A stretch of DNA of 64,000 nucleotides from Propionibacterium sp. oral taxon 192 str. F0372 (GTDB lineage Bacteria; Actinomycetota; Actinomycetes; Propionibacteriales; Propionibacteriaceae): contig NZ_KE340297.1 of assembly GCF_000413315.1 (NCBI RefSeq), positions 2,178,581-2,242,580 on the forward strand. The letters are read 5' to 3'. Of this stretch, positions 9,459 to 19,118 are shown piece by piece. The position numbers and the translations under genes are program-made. The number at the start of each line of letters is the position of its first letter. Within the stretch, counting starts at the first letter, position 1. The notes beneath the pieces were generated by a model. It did not search any database. It was given only the letters and a program-made list of their open reading frames with translations, and had not been told where the DNA came from.

Positions 9459-12400
9459 ATGCCCTCACTTCGTGATCATCTGCTTGACACCGTCCTGCTC
9501 GCCGATGGGGCGATGGGTACGATGCTGCAGACGGTGGAGTTGACCTTGGATGATTTCGAAGGCTTCGAGGGCTGCAACGAGATTCTCAACCGCACCCGCC
9601 CCGATGTGGTGGCCGGGGTACACCGTGCTTATTTCGAAGCTGGTTCCGACATGGTCACCACCAATACCTTCGGGGCGAATCTGGCCGCCCTGGGTGAGTA
9701 CGGCATTCCCGACCAGATCGAAGATCTGGCCTTTCGGGGAGCCCAGATCGCCCGCGAGGTGGCCGACGAGTACAGCACGCCGCAGTGGCCCTGCTTTGTG
9801 CTGGGTAGTGTGGGTCCGGGTACCAAACTGCCGACTCTCGGTCACATCGAGGCGACTGAACTGCGTGATGCCTACCAGCGGCAGGTGGCCGCGATGATCC
9901 GTGGCGGAATTGATGCCGTCCAGATTGAGACCTGTCAGGATCTCCAGCAGGCCAAGGCTGCGGTGATCGGTGCCAAGCGAGCCCGGAGAGCAGTCGGCGT
10001 CGACCTGCCCATCCTCGTCTCGGTCACCGTCGAGACGACCGGAGTGATGCTGCTGGGCTCCGAGATCGGTGCCGCGCTCACCACTCTCGCCCCGTTGGGG
10101 GTGGACATGATCGGATTGAACTGTGCCACCGGGCCTGCCGAGATGGGGGAGCATCTGCGTTACCTCGCACGCAATGCCCGCATCGGGATTTCCGTCATGC
10201 CGAATGCAGGTCTACCCGAATTAGGCCCCAACGGGGCCGTGTACCCGCTCACACCGCAGGAACTGGCTGACGCTCTTGATGAGTTCGCCACTGTCCACGG
10301 TGTGAGTCTGGTGGGTGGATGCTGTGGCACAACCCCGGACCATATTCGTGCGGTTCGCGAGATGCTAGGTCGTGACCGGGCCGTTGTTGCCCGCGAGGCT
10401 GATCCGGGTAATGCCTTGGCCTCTCTGTATGCCGAGGTGCCCTTCGCTCAGGATGCCTCCTACCTGGCGATCGGGGAACGCACCAACGCAAATGGTTCCA
10501 AGGCCTTTCGGGAGGCAATGCTCGCGGGCAGCCTCGACGAATGTGTCGACATCGCACGTGCCCAGTCCTCTTCCGGGGCACATGTCCTCGATCTGTGCGT
10601 CGACTACGTGGGACGTGACGGAACAGTGGACATGACCGCCCTGAGTAAACTGTTCGCTACCTCGGTGACGCTGCCGGTCATGATCGATTCAACCGAGCCA
10701 GAGGTCATCGAGGCGGGTCTTAACCATCTGCCGGGACGATCAATCATCAATTCGGTCAACTTTGAAGACGGTGACGGACCCGATTCACGGTTCCAGCGAG
10801 TGATGCCGATCGTTCGGGAGCATGGTGCGGCCGTCGTTGCGTTGACCATTGACGAGGAAGGGCAGGCGCGCACCGCCGAGTGGAAGGTGCGGGTCGCTGA
10901 ACGTCTCATCCAGGCCCTGACGGGGCAGTGGGGTATGGACGAGGGCGACATCATGGTTGACTGTCTCACCTTCCCCATCGCTACTGGCGCGGAGGAGACT
11001 CGGCGTGACGGTGTGGCGACGATTGATGCGATCCGCGCCCTCAAGGCCGCTCACCCCAGGGTACTGACCACCTTGGGGGTGTCGAATGTTTCTTTCGGGC
11101 TGAACCCCGCCGCACGCATCGTGTTGAACTCGGTCTTCCTTGATGAGTGCATCAAGGCCGGGCTTGACTCGGCGATCGTGTCGGTGGCCAGAATCATGCC
11201 GGTGTCGCGAATCCCGGAGGAGCAGTACCGGGTTGCTCTGGATCTGATCTATGACCATCGCAGGGATGGCTATGACCCTCTTCAGGTCTTTCTGTCAATG
11301 TTCGAGGGGATTTCGACCGCATCCCTGAAACAGCAGCGAGAGGCTGAGATGGCGGCTCTGCCCGTTGCTGAGCGGCTGGCCAGAAGAATCATCGACGGCA
11401 ACGATAAGGCTCTGGCCGATGACCTGGATGAGGCACTCGCATCAAAGAGCGCTCTGGAGATCATCAACGATGACCTGCTGTCGGGGATGAAGACGGTCGG
11501 CGAGTTGTTCGGTTCTGGGAAGATGCAGCTTCCCTTCGTGTTGCAGTCGGCCGAGGTGATGAAGAAGGCGGTCGCCCACCTTGAACCCCATATGGATTCC
11601 TCACTTGCCGGAGCAGGCAAGGGAACCCTGGTGCTGGCCACGGTCAAAGGCGATGTCCACGATATCGGCAAGAATCTTGTCGACATCATCGTGTCTAACA
11701 ACGGCTATTCGGTGGTCAACATCGGCATCAAGCAACCGATCACAGCCATCGTCGAGGCGGCCGAGCAGCACGACGCGGATGCGATCGGGATGAGCGGGCT
11801 GCTGGTGAAGTCCACCGTGGTGATGAAGGACAACCTAGTGGAGCTCAACGAGCGGGGACTCGCCGGAAAATACCCGGTCATGCTCGGAGGAGCGGCTCTC
11901 ACTAGGCCATATGTCGACAATGATCTCGCCGAGTTGTACGACGGGGAGGTCCGCTATGCCAAGGATGCTTTCGAGGGACTGGCGTTGATGGATGCCATCA
12001 TGGCCGTCAAGCAGGGCGTACCCGGGGCACGACTACCAGCACGTCGACAGCGTCGCGTCGCCCCGCGTACCCGCGATCTGCCCGACCTCGCTGATACCTC
12101 GGTCCGCTCCCAGGTGGATCGTGGTGTGCCGGTTCCCGTCCCGCCGTTCTGGGGCACCCGGGTTTCCAAGGGCATCGGGTTGGCCGAGGTGCTGTCCTGG
12201 CTCGACCGTAAGGCTTTGTTCAAGGGACGTTGGGGTTTGCGTGCAATTCCCGATGGACCCAGCTATGAAGAGATCGTCGCGACCGAGGCCGAACCGAGGC
12301 TGCGGGGGCTGCTGGACAGAATCCAGTCTGAGGGATTGGGTGAATTCGCCGCTGTGCATGGCTATTTCCCGTGTTTTTCTCGGGGAAACACCCTGGTGGT

Positions 12401-12935
12401 TCTTGATCCTGAGGATCACACCAGTGTGCGGGCCTGCTTTGACTTCCCTCGGCAGCCCTCCGGCAAGCGGCTATGTCTGGCCGATTATTTTCGCGACGAG
12501 CAAGAGACAGCGGATCTTGGCCCGGATGTGCTGGGCATGCAACTTGTCACCATGGGGTCCAAGGTCTCCCAGACCACAGCCGAGCTTTATGCCTTGAACT
12601 CCTACCGGGAGTATCTCGAACTGCACGGGTTGTCGGTACAGCTGGCCGAGGCCACGGCGGAACTCATCCACCACCGGATCCGGGCTGAACTAGGTTTCGC
12701 CGACCAGGACGGGCCCGTCGCTGAGCAGCTGGAGCATCAGGCATACCGGGGCTCTCGCTACTCCTTCGGGTACCCGGCCTGCCCTGACCTGGAGATGCGC
12801 GCCCCATTGTGCGAGTTGCTGGCCCCGGCACGTATCGGTGTGCACCTGTCTGAGGAGTTTCAGTTGGATCCGGAGCAATCCACCGATGCCATCGTGATCC
12901 ACCACCCCCAAGCCAAGTATTTCTCCACGCGCTGA
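9459..12935 (+). CDS. metH: Cobalamin-dependent methionine synthase
   Basis: Transfers a methyl group from methyltetrahydrofolate to homocysteine. The 1158 aa protein contains all four modules in order: homocysteine-binding barrel (about 1-310, zinc ligands GGCCGTTP at 286-293), pterin-binding barrel (about 340-600), B12 cap and B12-binding domain (about 640-860, with DVHDIGKN and the cobalt-ligand His near 734), and the C-terminal AdoMet activation domain. I start at ATG 9459 (MPSLRDHLL), because family alignment begins there and a -10 box lies seven bases upstream; the in-frame start at 9384 is less likely. Confidence 0.95.
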   Translation: MPSLRDHLLDTVLLADGAMGTMLQTVELTLDDFEGFEGCNEILNRTRPDVVAGVHRAYFEAGSDMVTTNTFGANLAALGEYGIPDQIEDLAFRGAQIAREVADEYSTPQWPCFVLGSVGPGTKLPTLGHIEATELRDAYQRQVAAMIRGGIDAVQIETCQDLQQAKAAVIGAKRARRAVGVDLPILVSVTVETTGVMLLGSEIGAALTTLAPLGVDMIGLNCATGPAEMGEHLRYLARNARIGISVMPNAGLPELGPNGAVYPLTPQELADALDEFATVHGVSLVGGCCGTTPDHIRAVREMLGRDRAVVAREADPGNALASLYAEVPFAQDASYLAIGERTNANGSKAFREAMLAGSLDECVDIARAQSSSGAHVLDLCVDYVGRDGTVDMTALSKLFATSVTLPVMIDSTEPEVIEAGLNHLPGRSIINSVNFEDGDGPDSRFQRVMPIVREHGAAVVALTIDEEGQARTAEWKVRVAERLIQALTGQWGMDEGDIMVDCLTFPIATGAEETRRDGVATIDAIRALKAAHPRVLTTLGVSNVSFGLNPAARIVLNSVFLDECIKAGLDSAIVSVARIMPVSRIPEEQYRVALDLIYDHRRDGYDPLQVFLSMFEGISTASLKQQREAEMAALPVAERLARRIIDGNDKALADDLDEALASKSALEIINDDLLSGMKTVGELFGSGKMQLPFVLQSAEVMKKAVAHLEPHMDSSLAGAGKGTLVLATVKGDVHDIGKNLVDIIVSNNGYSVVNIGIKQPITAIVEAAEQHDADAIGMSGLLVKSTVVMKDNLVELNERGLAGKYPVMLGGAALTRPYVDNDLAELYDGEVRYAKDAFEGLALMDAIMAVKQGVPGARLPARRQRRVAPRTRDLPDLADTSVRSQVDRGVPVPVPPFWGTRVSKGIGLAEVLSWLDRKALFKGRWGLRAIPDGPSYEEIVATEAEPRLRGLLDRIQSEGLGEFAAVHGYFPCFSRGNTLVVLDPEDHTSVRACFDFPRQPSGKRLCLADYFRDEQETADLGPDVLGMQLVTMGSKVSQTTAELYALNSYREYLELHGLSVQLAEATAELIHHRIRAELGFADQDGPVAEQLEHQAYRGSRYSFGYPACPDLEMRAPLCELLAPARIGVHLSEEFQLDPEQSTDAIVIHHPQAKYFSTR

Positions 12936-13029
12936 TCCGGCACAGCCCAAAAGATACGAGGGGGACAACGGCACACAACGGCACCATCGCGTGTCGCTGT
13001 GCTCTTGGCAGATCTGCAGCGAGTGTCGG

Positions 13030-14241
13030 TCAGCTCCCGCACACGGTGGCCGGGTTGCCGACGAAGACTGTCGGACGTGGCGAACCTGAGCACAGCTCCG
13101 AGGTGGGAACCTGACCGTCTTTGGTACTCAGCGGAATGTTGTGTCCGTACACCCGCTGCTCTGCCCCCAGCAGGGAGGCCAGACCATTAGGCATCGCATT
13201 GGTGACTACCTTCGTCTTCTCGGGGTCGGCATTGTTGAGTTCGGCGGCCCGGCGGAAGGCATCGGGGCGGGCAGCCATCGAATCAGCCAATCCCTTGTCG
13301 ATGGCGGTCTGGGCATCGAACATGAATGCCCCCAGGTCGTTACGGATGGTATCGGCCTCAATGCCACGGTGTCTGGCGACGAAATCAACGAAGGCGGTGT
13401 ACTCGGCATCAAGTCCGGCTTGGTAGTTGGTTCGCTCCTGCTCGGTCATCTCCCGGTAGGGATTCCCGAAGTCCTTGCCGGTGCCTGCGGTGAGGTATTC
13501 CGAGGTGATCCCGCCAGAAGTGGTGACACCCGACTGGAGAAGTGTCCCGGTGGTTCCGGTCACATCTTTGTAATGCTGGAAAGGACCCATGATCACCCCG
13601 ATGGAACCGATGAGGGTGCCGTGGTCCGTGATGATCTCATCGGCAGGTGCCATGGCGAACATCCCGCCAGAAGCCGACATCGTCTGCACATAGGCGACGA
13701 CTTTGTGCCCGGTGCGCTCCTGGTAACGGATGATGGCCTCGGCGATTGCTCGAGCTCCGCTGATGGTGCCGCCAGGGGTGCCCATCAGCAGCACCACACC
13801 TGCGTAGTCGTTGGTCTTCAGATCATCCAATTGCTTGGCCACTTCGTAGCCATAGGTGGAGGATCCGAAAGAGGTGGTTCCAGTGGTCTCGATCGTTCCT
13901 TCGATTTTTATCGCCAGCAGCTGGTTCTTCGCATTGGCCGGGCCCCACAATGTTGACTTGGAATTGGTCTGTTGGGCAGAACCGCCCATGGCTCCCATCA
14001 CCATCACGCTGATGAGGCTGATGATAGTCAATGCCGCGACAACCGCACCGATACCTGCCATGAAACCGAATCCGGTACCGAATCCGCGGGAGAAGGCCTG
14101 CTTCGCGGTCCCGTTGAGTATCTGCGGTGTGATGAGAGTGCCCCGCTGTGTCGGTGATGGGGTCCGGATGGAGGTGGCTGTTTCCTTCGTAGGGGTCGGC
14201 TTACCAGATGCTGGGGTGGTGTTCTGCTGCTCATCGGTCAT
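13030..14241 (-). CDS. sppA: Signal peptide peptidase SppA-like serine protease
   Basis: A membrane-anchored Ser/Lys protease that degrades cleaved signal peptides. The 403 aa protein starts with a Thr/Pro-rich cytoplasmic stretch, has one transmembrane helix (about residues 62-90, [20 protein letters not shown]), then the S49 peptidase domain with GTPGGTISGA and the nucleophile region SASGGMFAMAPADEI...IGSIGV. ATG 14241 is chosen because GAGGA precedes it; upstream codons would reach into the divergent HAD gene. The C-terminus has two Cys residues that could form a disulfide outside the cell. Confidence 0.87.
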   Translation of the reverse strand: MTDEQQNTTPASGKPTPTKETATSIRTPSPTQRGTLITPQILNGTAKQAFSRGFGTGFGFMAGIGAVVAALTIISLISVMVMGAMGGSAQQTNSKSTLWGPANAKNQLLAIKIEGTIETTGTTSFGSSTYGYEVAKQLDDLKTNDYAGVVLLMGTPGGTISGARAIAEAIIRYQERTGHKVVAYVQTMSASGGMFAMAPADEIITDHGTLIGSIGVIMGPFQHYKDVTGTTGTLLQSGVTTSGGITSEYLTAGTGKDFGNPYREMTEQERTNYQAGLDAEYTAFVDFVARHRGIEADTIRNDLGAFMFDAQTAIDKGLADSMAARPDAFRRAAELNNADPEKTKVVTNAMPNGLASLLGAEQRVYGHNIPLSTKDGQVPTSELCSGSPRPTVFVGNPATVCGS

Positions 14242-14270
14242 GCCGCTATCCTCGCAAATGGCACAATGGA

Positions 14271-14966
14271 ATGGTGGGCAACATTCCAGAGGCAGTGCTG
14301 TGGGATTTCGACGGAACTTTGGTGAACTCCGAAGTGGTGTGGGTGGATGCGGAGATCGAGTTGTTCTCATCCTTCGGAATCACCTGGACCCGGGAACAAG
14401 GCGTTGAGTACTGCGGTTCCTCGCGTGAGGTCTCAACAGCAGCCTTCTTGGCCTGGGCTGAATCCCAAGGTCGGCCGTTGCCCATCTCCGGTGAGGAGTT
14501 CTACGAGCGAATGCACCGGATGGTGCGTGATCATTTGAGCACCGTCGCCTCACTGCCGTGGCTGCCCGGCGCGGAACAATTGGTGTTGGATCTGCTGGAC
14601 AATGGGATTCCCCAGGCGATCGTTTCTGCCTCGCCCCTGGATCTGATCATGGCCGGTGTTGATCGGATGCCGTCCGGGGCCTTCTCATTGGTGGTTCCCG
14701 GCTCCGAGATACCTCGCGGGAAACCTGAGCCCGATGGCTACCTGTTGGCGGCTGAGCGTTTGGGAGTCGATCCCGGCAGGTGTGTGGTCATTGAGGATTC
14801 GGCCTACGGGACCCAAGCCGGTATCAATGCTGGCGCCGCCGTCATCGCGGTGCCCTGCATGAAGCCACTGCCGCACCGGGAATACCAGCTCAATCTGCCA
14901 TCGTTGACCGGTCTGGACACTGCGAGTCTGGGCAGGATCTGGAAACAGCTTCGAGGAGACAAGTGA
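14271..14966 (+). CDS. HAD-superfamily phosphatase (beta-phosphoglucomutase-like)
   Basis: The 231 aa protein has the four HAD motifs: WDFDGTLVNSE (nucleophile Asp), SASP (motif II), the Lys in RGKPEPDGYL (motif III) and EDSAYG (motif IV), with a helical cap between. The substrate is not evident; relatives dephosphorylate small sugar phosphates. ATG 14271 gives the normal spacing to motif I, and it lies only 29 bases from the divergent sppA start. The GTGA overlap with trmI indicates cotranscription. Confidence 0.85.
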   Translation: MVGNIPEAVLWDFDGTLVNSEVVWVDAEIELFSSFGITWTREQGVEYCGSSREVSTAAFLAWAESQGRPLPISGEEFYERMHRMVRDHLSTVASLPWLPGAEQLVLDLLDNGIPQAIVSASPLDLIMAGVDRMPSGAFSLVVPGSEIPRGKPEPDGYLLAAERLGVDPGRCVVIEDSAYGTQAGINAGAAVIAVPCMKPLPHREYQLNLPSLTGLDTASLGRIWKQLRGDK

Positions 14967-15913
14967 ACGAGGAAGACCCGAACCGCTGGTCAGGGGTACG
15001 TACCGGGATGCTGTGCGCCGGAGAGTGGGTCACCATCACCGATACCAAAGGCCACCGTAAGTCGATCAAACTCGTTGCGGGCAAGGTGCATCACACCACC
15101 AAGGGGGGTCTGGCCCACGATGACATCATCGGACAGCCCGAGGGAATTGTCGTCACCACTGTGGGCGGGCTGCAATTCTTGGTGTTCCGGCCGTTGCTCA
15201 ACGAGTACATGGTCACCATGCCCAGGCAGGCGGCGGTGATCTACCCCAAGGATGCCGCGCAGATCATCATGCGCGCCGACATTTTCCCCGGTGCTCGGGT
15301 GCTGGAGGCCGGGGTCGGCTCGGGGGCATTGTCCCTGGCGATGCTGCGCACGATTGGACCCAGTGGACTTCTGCACTCGGTGGAGCGTCGCGCCGAATTC
15401 GCCGAGGTTGCCCGTCGCAATGTCGAGCAGTTCTGCGGGGGAACACACCCGGGATGGGAGCTGAGCATTGGAGATCTTGCCGAGATCACTCTTGAGGACC
15501 AGTACGACAGGGCGGTACTGGACATGCTCGCCCCCTGGGACTGTTTGGAGAAGGTTTCCCAAGCGCTGGTGGCCGGTGGTCTGTTGTGTTGCTATGTGGC
15601 CACCACCACCCAGATGGGCCGGGTGATGGACAGCATGCGGGCCATGGGTTGTTTCACTGAACCGATGGCATTGGAGGTGTCGGTGCGCGACTGGCATGCT
15701 GAGGGGCTAGCGATCCGCCCGGGCCACGCCACCAGCGCACACACTGGTTTCCTCGTGATCACCCGTCGCATGGCTCCGGGGGTAGATGCACCGATGCGCA
15801 AACGTCGCCCGGCTCCCGGCGCTTATGGCCCGGACTATACCGGTCCGGTTCCCCGCAATGTTGCAGCCGAGCACATGGAGGCGAATCGACGACGTGCCCG
15901 GGAAATGGGCTGA
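14963..15913 (+). CDS. trmI: tRNA (adenine-58-N1)-methyltransferase TrmI
   Basis: Adds m1A at position 58 in the T loop of tRNAs using AdoMet. The 316 aa protein has an N-terminal beta-barrel (about 1-90) and a Rossmann domain with the AdoMet motif VLEAGVGSGALSLAML, followed by DMLAPWD. GTG 14963 overlaps the HAD stop. In most actinobacteria this gene is followed by mpa/arc, dop, pup, prcB and prcA; here prcB follows after 18 bases, so the intervening genes are missing from this place. Confidence 0.93.
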   Translation: MNEEDPNRWSGVRTGMLCAGEWVTITDTKGHRKSIKLVAGKVHHTTKGGLAHDDIIGQPEGIVVTTVGGLQFLVFRPLLNEYMVTMPRQAAVIYPKDAAQIIMRADIFPGARVLEAGVGSGALSLAMLRTIGPSGLLHSVERRAEFAEVARRNVEQFCGGTHPGWELSIGDLAEITLEDQYDRAVLDMLAPWDCLEKVSQALVAGGLLCCYVATTTQMGRVMDSMRAMGCFTEPMALEVSVRDWHAEGLAIRPGHATSAHTGFLVITRRMAPGVDAPMRKRRPAPGAYGPDYTGPVPRNVAAEHMEANRRRAREMG

Positions 15914-15917
15914 GGTC

Positions 15918-15923
15918 TAGGCT
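15918..15923 (+). promoter_or_regulatory. -10 box upstream of prcB
   Basis: TAGGCT lies eight bases before the first prcB ATG (11 before the second), between the trmI stop and prcB. It suggests prcBA has its own short-leader or leaderless promoter. Confidence 0.45.
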
Positions 15924-15931
15924 GGATCATC

Positions 15932-16678
15932 ATGATGCATGAGCTGACCTCCTTCTTTGATCTGGTCCGGTCGGTTGATCCGGCGGTGTTGCCGCGTACC
16001 GACGGCGCGGAGTTGTCCCCGCACGGTACGACGATCGTTGCGGCCGACTTCGCAGGTGGGGTGGTGATGGCCGGGGACCGCCGGGCCACCATGGGCACTA
16101 TCATCGCCCAGCGTGACATAGAGAAGGTCTTCGGCGCCGACGAGGTCTCGGTCATCGGGATCGCGGGGGCCGCGGGGCTGGCGGTCGAACTGGTGCGGCT
16201 CTTCCAGACTGAGCTTTTGCACTACGAGAAAGTGGAACAGATCGCGCTGAGTCTTGATGGGAAGGCGAACCGGTTGGGATCGCTGGTGCGCGCCAATCTG
16301 TCGATGGCGATGCAGGGAATGGCTGTCGTGCCGATCTTTGCGGGATGGGACGACACCTGTGATGTGGGCCGGATCTTCTCCTACGATGCGACCGGGGGAC
16401 ACTATGAGGAGAGCGGGTTCCATGCGATCGGTTCTGGGGCGGCTTTCGCCCGTGGATCGTTGAAAAAGACTCATCATCCAGGCATGACCGCCGAGGCTGC
16501 TGTCGCCTCAGCCATCCGTGCTCTCTACGACGCCGCCGATGACGATGCCGCGACTGGGGGGCCTGATCTGGCTCGCCAGATCTTTCCGGTGGTGCTCACC
16601 GCTTCTGTCGATGGGGTGCGCCAATTGCCCACCGATGAGGTGGCCCGGATTACCGAACAAGTGCTGGAGGCGATGTGA
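15932..16678 (+). CDS. prcB: Proteasome beta subunit
   Basis: Catalytic subunit of the actinobacterial 20S proteasome. The 248 aa precursor has a 32-residue propeptide and then [10 protein letters not shown], so Thr33 becomes the N-terminal nucleophile. The conserved [11 protein letters not shown] and [13 protein letters not shown] follow. A second ATG three bases downstream of the first could be used instead. It overlaps prcA by four bases. The propeptide is shorter than in Mycobacterium (about 57 aa). The unfoldase and pupylation genes normally beside it are not here. Confidence 0.95.
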   Translation: MMHELTSFFDLVRSVDPAVLPRTDGAELSPHGTTIVAADFAGGVVMAGDRRATMGTIIAQRDIEKVFGADEVSVIGIAGAAGLAVELVRLFQTELLHYEKVEQIALSLDGKANRLGSLVRANLSMAMQGMAVVPIFAGWDDTCDVGRIFSYDATGGHYEESGFHAIGSGAAFARGSLKKTHHPGMTAEAAVASAIRALYDAADDDAATGGPDLARQIFPVVLTASVDGVRQLPTDEVARITEQVLEAM

Positions 16679-17331
16679 GCCTGTATGTGTCTCCCGACCA
16701 GTTGATGAGCGACCGGGCAGAGTTCGCCCGCAAGGGCATCGCCAAAGGCCGTTCGGTGGTGGTGGCCTCCTGCGCCGAGGGGGTGGTCTTCATCGCGGAA
16801 AATCCTAGCCCGCTACTGCACAAGGTCTCGGAAATCTATGACCGGATCGGTTTCGCGGCAGTGGGTCGGTATGCGGAGTTCGAGAGTTTGCGGATCTCTG
16901 GAATTCAGTACGCCGACCTGCGCGGGTACACCTATGACCGTCGCGACGTGACTGCGCGTGGCTTAGCTAATCAGTATGCCAGGACGCTGTCGGCAGCCTT
17001 TGCTGCCTCAAGTGACAAACCCTTTGAGGTCGAACTGGCGGTGGCCGGTCTAGGGTTTGAGCCCGAGACAGATGAGCTGTTTACCATCAGTTTCGATGGT
17101 ACGGTCAGCGACCACCGGACGGCGTGTGTCTTGGGGGCCAGGACCGAATCGATCAGTACGGGGTTGACCGGTCTTCAGGTGGACATGGATCTGCGCACCA
17201 CCATTGCCTCGATCCGGTCTTTGTTGGATTCCGGCACCCCAGTCGAGGTGGCCCTGCTCGACCGACACAGCGCTCGCACCAGGTGCTTTCGTCGTCTCGA
17301 TCTTAGTGCGATGGGCGAAGGGGAGTCATGA
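16675..17331 (+). CDS. prcA: Proteasome alpha subunit
   Basis: Forms the outer, gating rings of the 20S proteasome. The 218 aa protein has the typical opening [45 protein letters not shown], and [22 protein letters not shown]. Length is short against the 230-250 aa of relatives, with the C-terminal extension reduced to a stub ending GEGES. GTG 16675 overlaps prcB, and its stop overlaps the tyrA start. pafA, the usual downstream partner, is replaced by tyrA. Confidence 0.94.
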   Translation: MSLYVSPDQLMSDRAEFARKGIAKGRSVVVASCAEGVVFIAENPSPLLHKVSEIYDRIGFAAVGRYAEFESLRISGIQYADLRGYTYDRRDVTARGLANQYARTLSAAFAASSDKPFEVELAVAGLGFEPETDELFTISFDGTVSDHRTACVLGARTESISTGLTGLQVDMDLRTTIASIRSLLDSGTPVEVALLDRHSARTRCFRRLDLSAMGEGES

Positions 17332-18401
17332 CTGGCAAGCTTTCCCCGTGCGTCGTGATCGGTACCGGTCTGCTCGGGGCCTCGATAGGTTGTGCTCTCA
17401 CAAGTGCCGGGGTCCGGGTCCACTTGGTGGACAAAGATCCTTCCCATGCCGTGGTCGCGGCGTCCCGTGGGGCGGGAACACTGGATGATCCGGTACCCGA
17501 GAAGGTCCAACTGGTGATCGTCGCCACTCCGCCGTTGACGATCCCGATTGTGGTGACCTCGGCACTGGCGAACTACCCCTATGCAGTGGTGACCGACACC
17601 GGGTCGGTCAAGCAACGCATTGCCCGGGAACTGGAGACCGGTGGGGTTGATGTCTCCCGTTATGTTGGCGGGCACCCGATGGCTGGGTCCCACCATGCCG
17701 GCCCGCTTACTGCTGCGGGCGATATGTTCCGGGATCGCACGTGGGTGATCACTCCCACCGAGACCAATCCAGACTGGGTTGTTGAGCGGGTACGGGAGCT
17801 TGCGGCCACATGCCGGGCGCGGATCGTCGAGATGGATGCTGGCGACCACGACCGGGCTGTCGCCGAGGTCTCTCATTTCCCTCAGTTGGTATCCACTCTG
17901 ACCGCGGCACGGCTCGCTCAGGTCCCATCGGCCGATCTGCGGCTGGCCGGGCAGGGCGTGCGCGACGTGACCCGAATTGCCGCATCCGATGTGGAGATGT
18001 GGCGACAGATCGTGTTGGCCAATACCGACAATATCCGTGCCCAGCTGATGGGGCTGCGCGAGGATCTGGATGAACTATTGGTACAGATCACTGACTCTGA
18101 TGTCGTGGCCCGTTTCCTGGTTCGCGGCAACCGGGGAGTGGAGGCATTGCCTGAGAAATCCGGCAAGCGTCGCACCGAACTGGTCGCCGTCACCGTCGAG
18201 ATCCCCGATGAGCCTGGCGCCTTGGCCCGGATGATGACCGATGTGACGGCCATGGGGGTCAACATTGAGGATCTGTCCATCGAGCACGATCCCGACCGGG
18301 ATGCCGGCTACCTGTCCATCAAGGTCTCGACAGTTGAGTCGGACAGACTGCGGAAGATGCTGCGGGACAACGGTGCGGTACTGACCGGGGAGAAGGAATG
18401 A
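17328..18401 (+). CDS. tyrA: Prephenate dehydrogenase with C-terminal ACT domain
   Basis: Converts prephenate to 4-hydroxyphenylpyruvate for tyrosine. The 357 aa protein has an NAD-binding GTGLLGASIG (residues 12-21), the substrate motif GGHPMAGSHHAG, catalytic-region His in AEVSHFPQL, and an ACT regulatory domain from about residue 285 (VTVEIPDEPGALARMM), which probably binds an amino acid for feedback control. The start overlaps prcA and the end overlaps cmk, so prcB-prcA-tyrA-cmk read as one tightly coupled operon. Confidence 0.94.
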   Translation: MTGKLSPCVVIGTGLLGASIGCALTSAGVRVHLVDKDPSHAVVAASRGAGTLDDPVPEKVQLVIVATPPLTIPIVVTSALANYPYAVVTDTGSVKQRIARELETGGVDVSRYVGGHPMAGSHHAGPLTAAGDMFRDRTWVITPTETNPDWVVERVRELAATCRARIVEMDAGDHDRAVAEVSHFPQLVSTLTAARLAQVPSADLRLAGQGVRDVTRIAASDVEMWRQIVLANTDNIRAQLMGLREDLDELLVQITDSDVVARFLVRGNRGVEALPEKSGKRRTELVAVTVEIPDEPGALARMMTDVTAMGVNIEDLSIEHDPDRDAGYLSIKVSTVESDRLRKMLRDNGAVLTGEKE

Positions 18402-19081
18402 CGAGTGAACCACGACTGGTGATCGCCATCGATGGGCCGAGCGGGGTGGGCAAGTCATCAACCTCCCATCTGGTGGCCCAGCAACTGGAATGCGACTACC
18501 TCGATTCCGGGTCAATGTACCGGGCACTGGCTGTGTGGTGCCACCACAAGCACATAGACCCCGCCGATGCAGGGACGGTCGCCCGGACCGCGAGCTATGT
18601 GGATCTGGAGATAGTCACCAATCCCATCGATTTCCGCATCGCGATCTCCGGTGTCGACCTCACCGACGATCTGCATCGTCCAGAGGTATCGGCCATCGTG
18701 TCAGGTTATGCCTCCAACCAACGGGTACGGGAAATCCTCAACAAGCAAATGCGCGCCATCATCGCCGACCGGGGCCGCATCGTGGTGGAGGGACGGGATA
18801 TCACCACAGTTGTCGCCCCGGATGCTGATGTCCGAATCCTGCTGCAGGCCGACCCAAGGCGCCGGATCGCCCGTAGGCAGGCCCAACTGGGGGGAGCCCT
18901 GGATCCGGCCACGGTGAGCGAACAGGTGATCGGACGGGATACCGCGGATTCGGCCAATGCGCAGTTCAAGACTCCTGCACCAGGGGTGGAGCTCATCGAC
19001 TCGACCATGATGAGCCTTGACCAGGTGGTAGCGGAAGTCATCGCCTTGGTACCGGAGGAAAAACGTTTCCCACGAGGATGA
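18398..19081 (+). CDS. cmk: Cytidylate kinase
   Basis: Phosphorylates CMP and dCMP. The 227 aa protein begins with the P-loop IDGPSGVGKSS, has LDSGSMYRALA (CMP site), VEGRDITTVVAPDADVRILLQA and the Arg-rich lid RRRIARRQ. The start overlaps the end of tyrA (ATGA). The tyrA-cmk-der order is frequent in actinobacteria. Confidence 0.95.
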   Translation: MTSEPRLVIAIDGPSGVGKSSTSHLVAQQLECDYLDSGSMYRALAVWCHHKHIDPADAGTVARTASYVDLEIVTNPIDFRIAISGVDLTDDLHRPEVSAIVSGYASNQRVREILNKQMRAIIADRGRIVVEGRDITTVVAPDADVRILLQADPRRRIARRQAQLGGALDPATVSEQVIGRDTADSANAQFKTPAPGVELIDSTMMSLDQVVAEVIALVPEEKRFPRG

Positions 19082-19106
19082 ATACGGTCGCACTGGGTGA
19101 TTCGGA

Positions 19107-19112
19107 TAGATT
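19107..19112 (+). promoter_or_regulatory. -10 box of a probable leaderless der transcript
   Basis: TAGATT lies six bases before the GTG of der. Confidence 0.5.
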
Positions 19113-19118
19113 TGCAGG

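Noticed and set aside
12965-12984. Tandem ACAACGGCAC repeat after metH
   Set aside because: Only two 10-base copies; too short to call a functional repeat.
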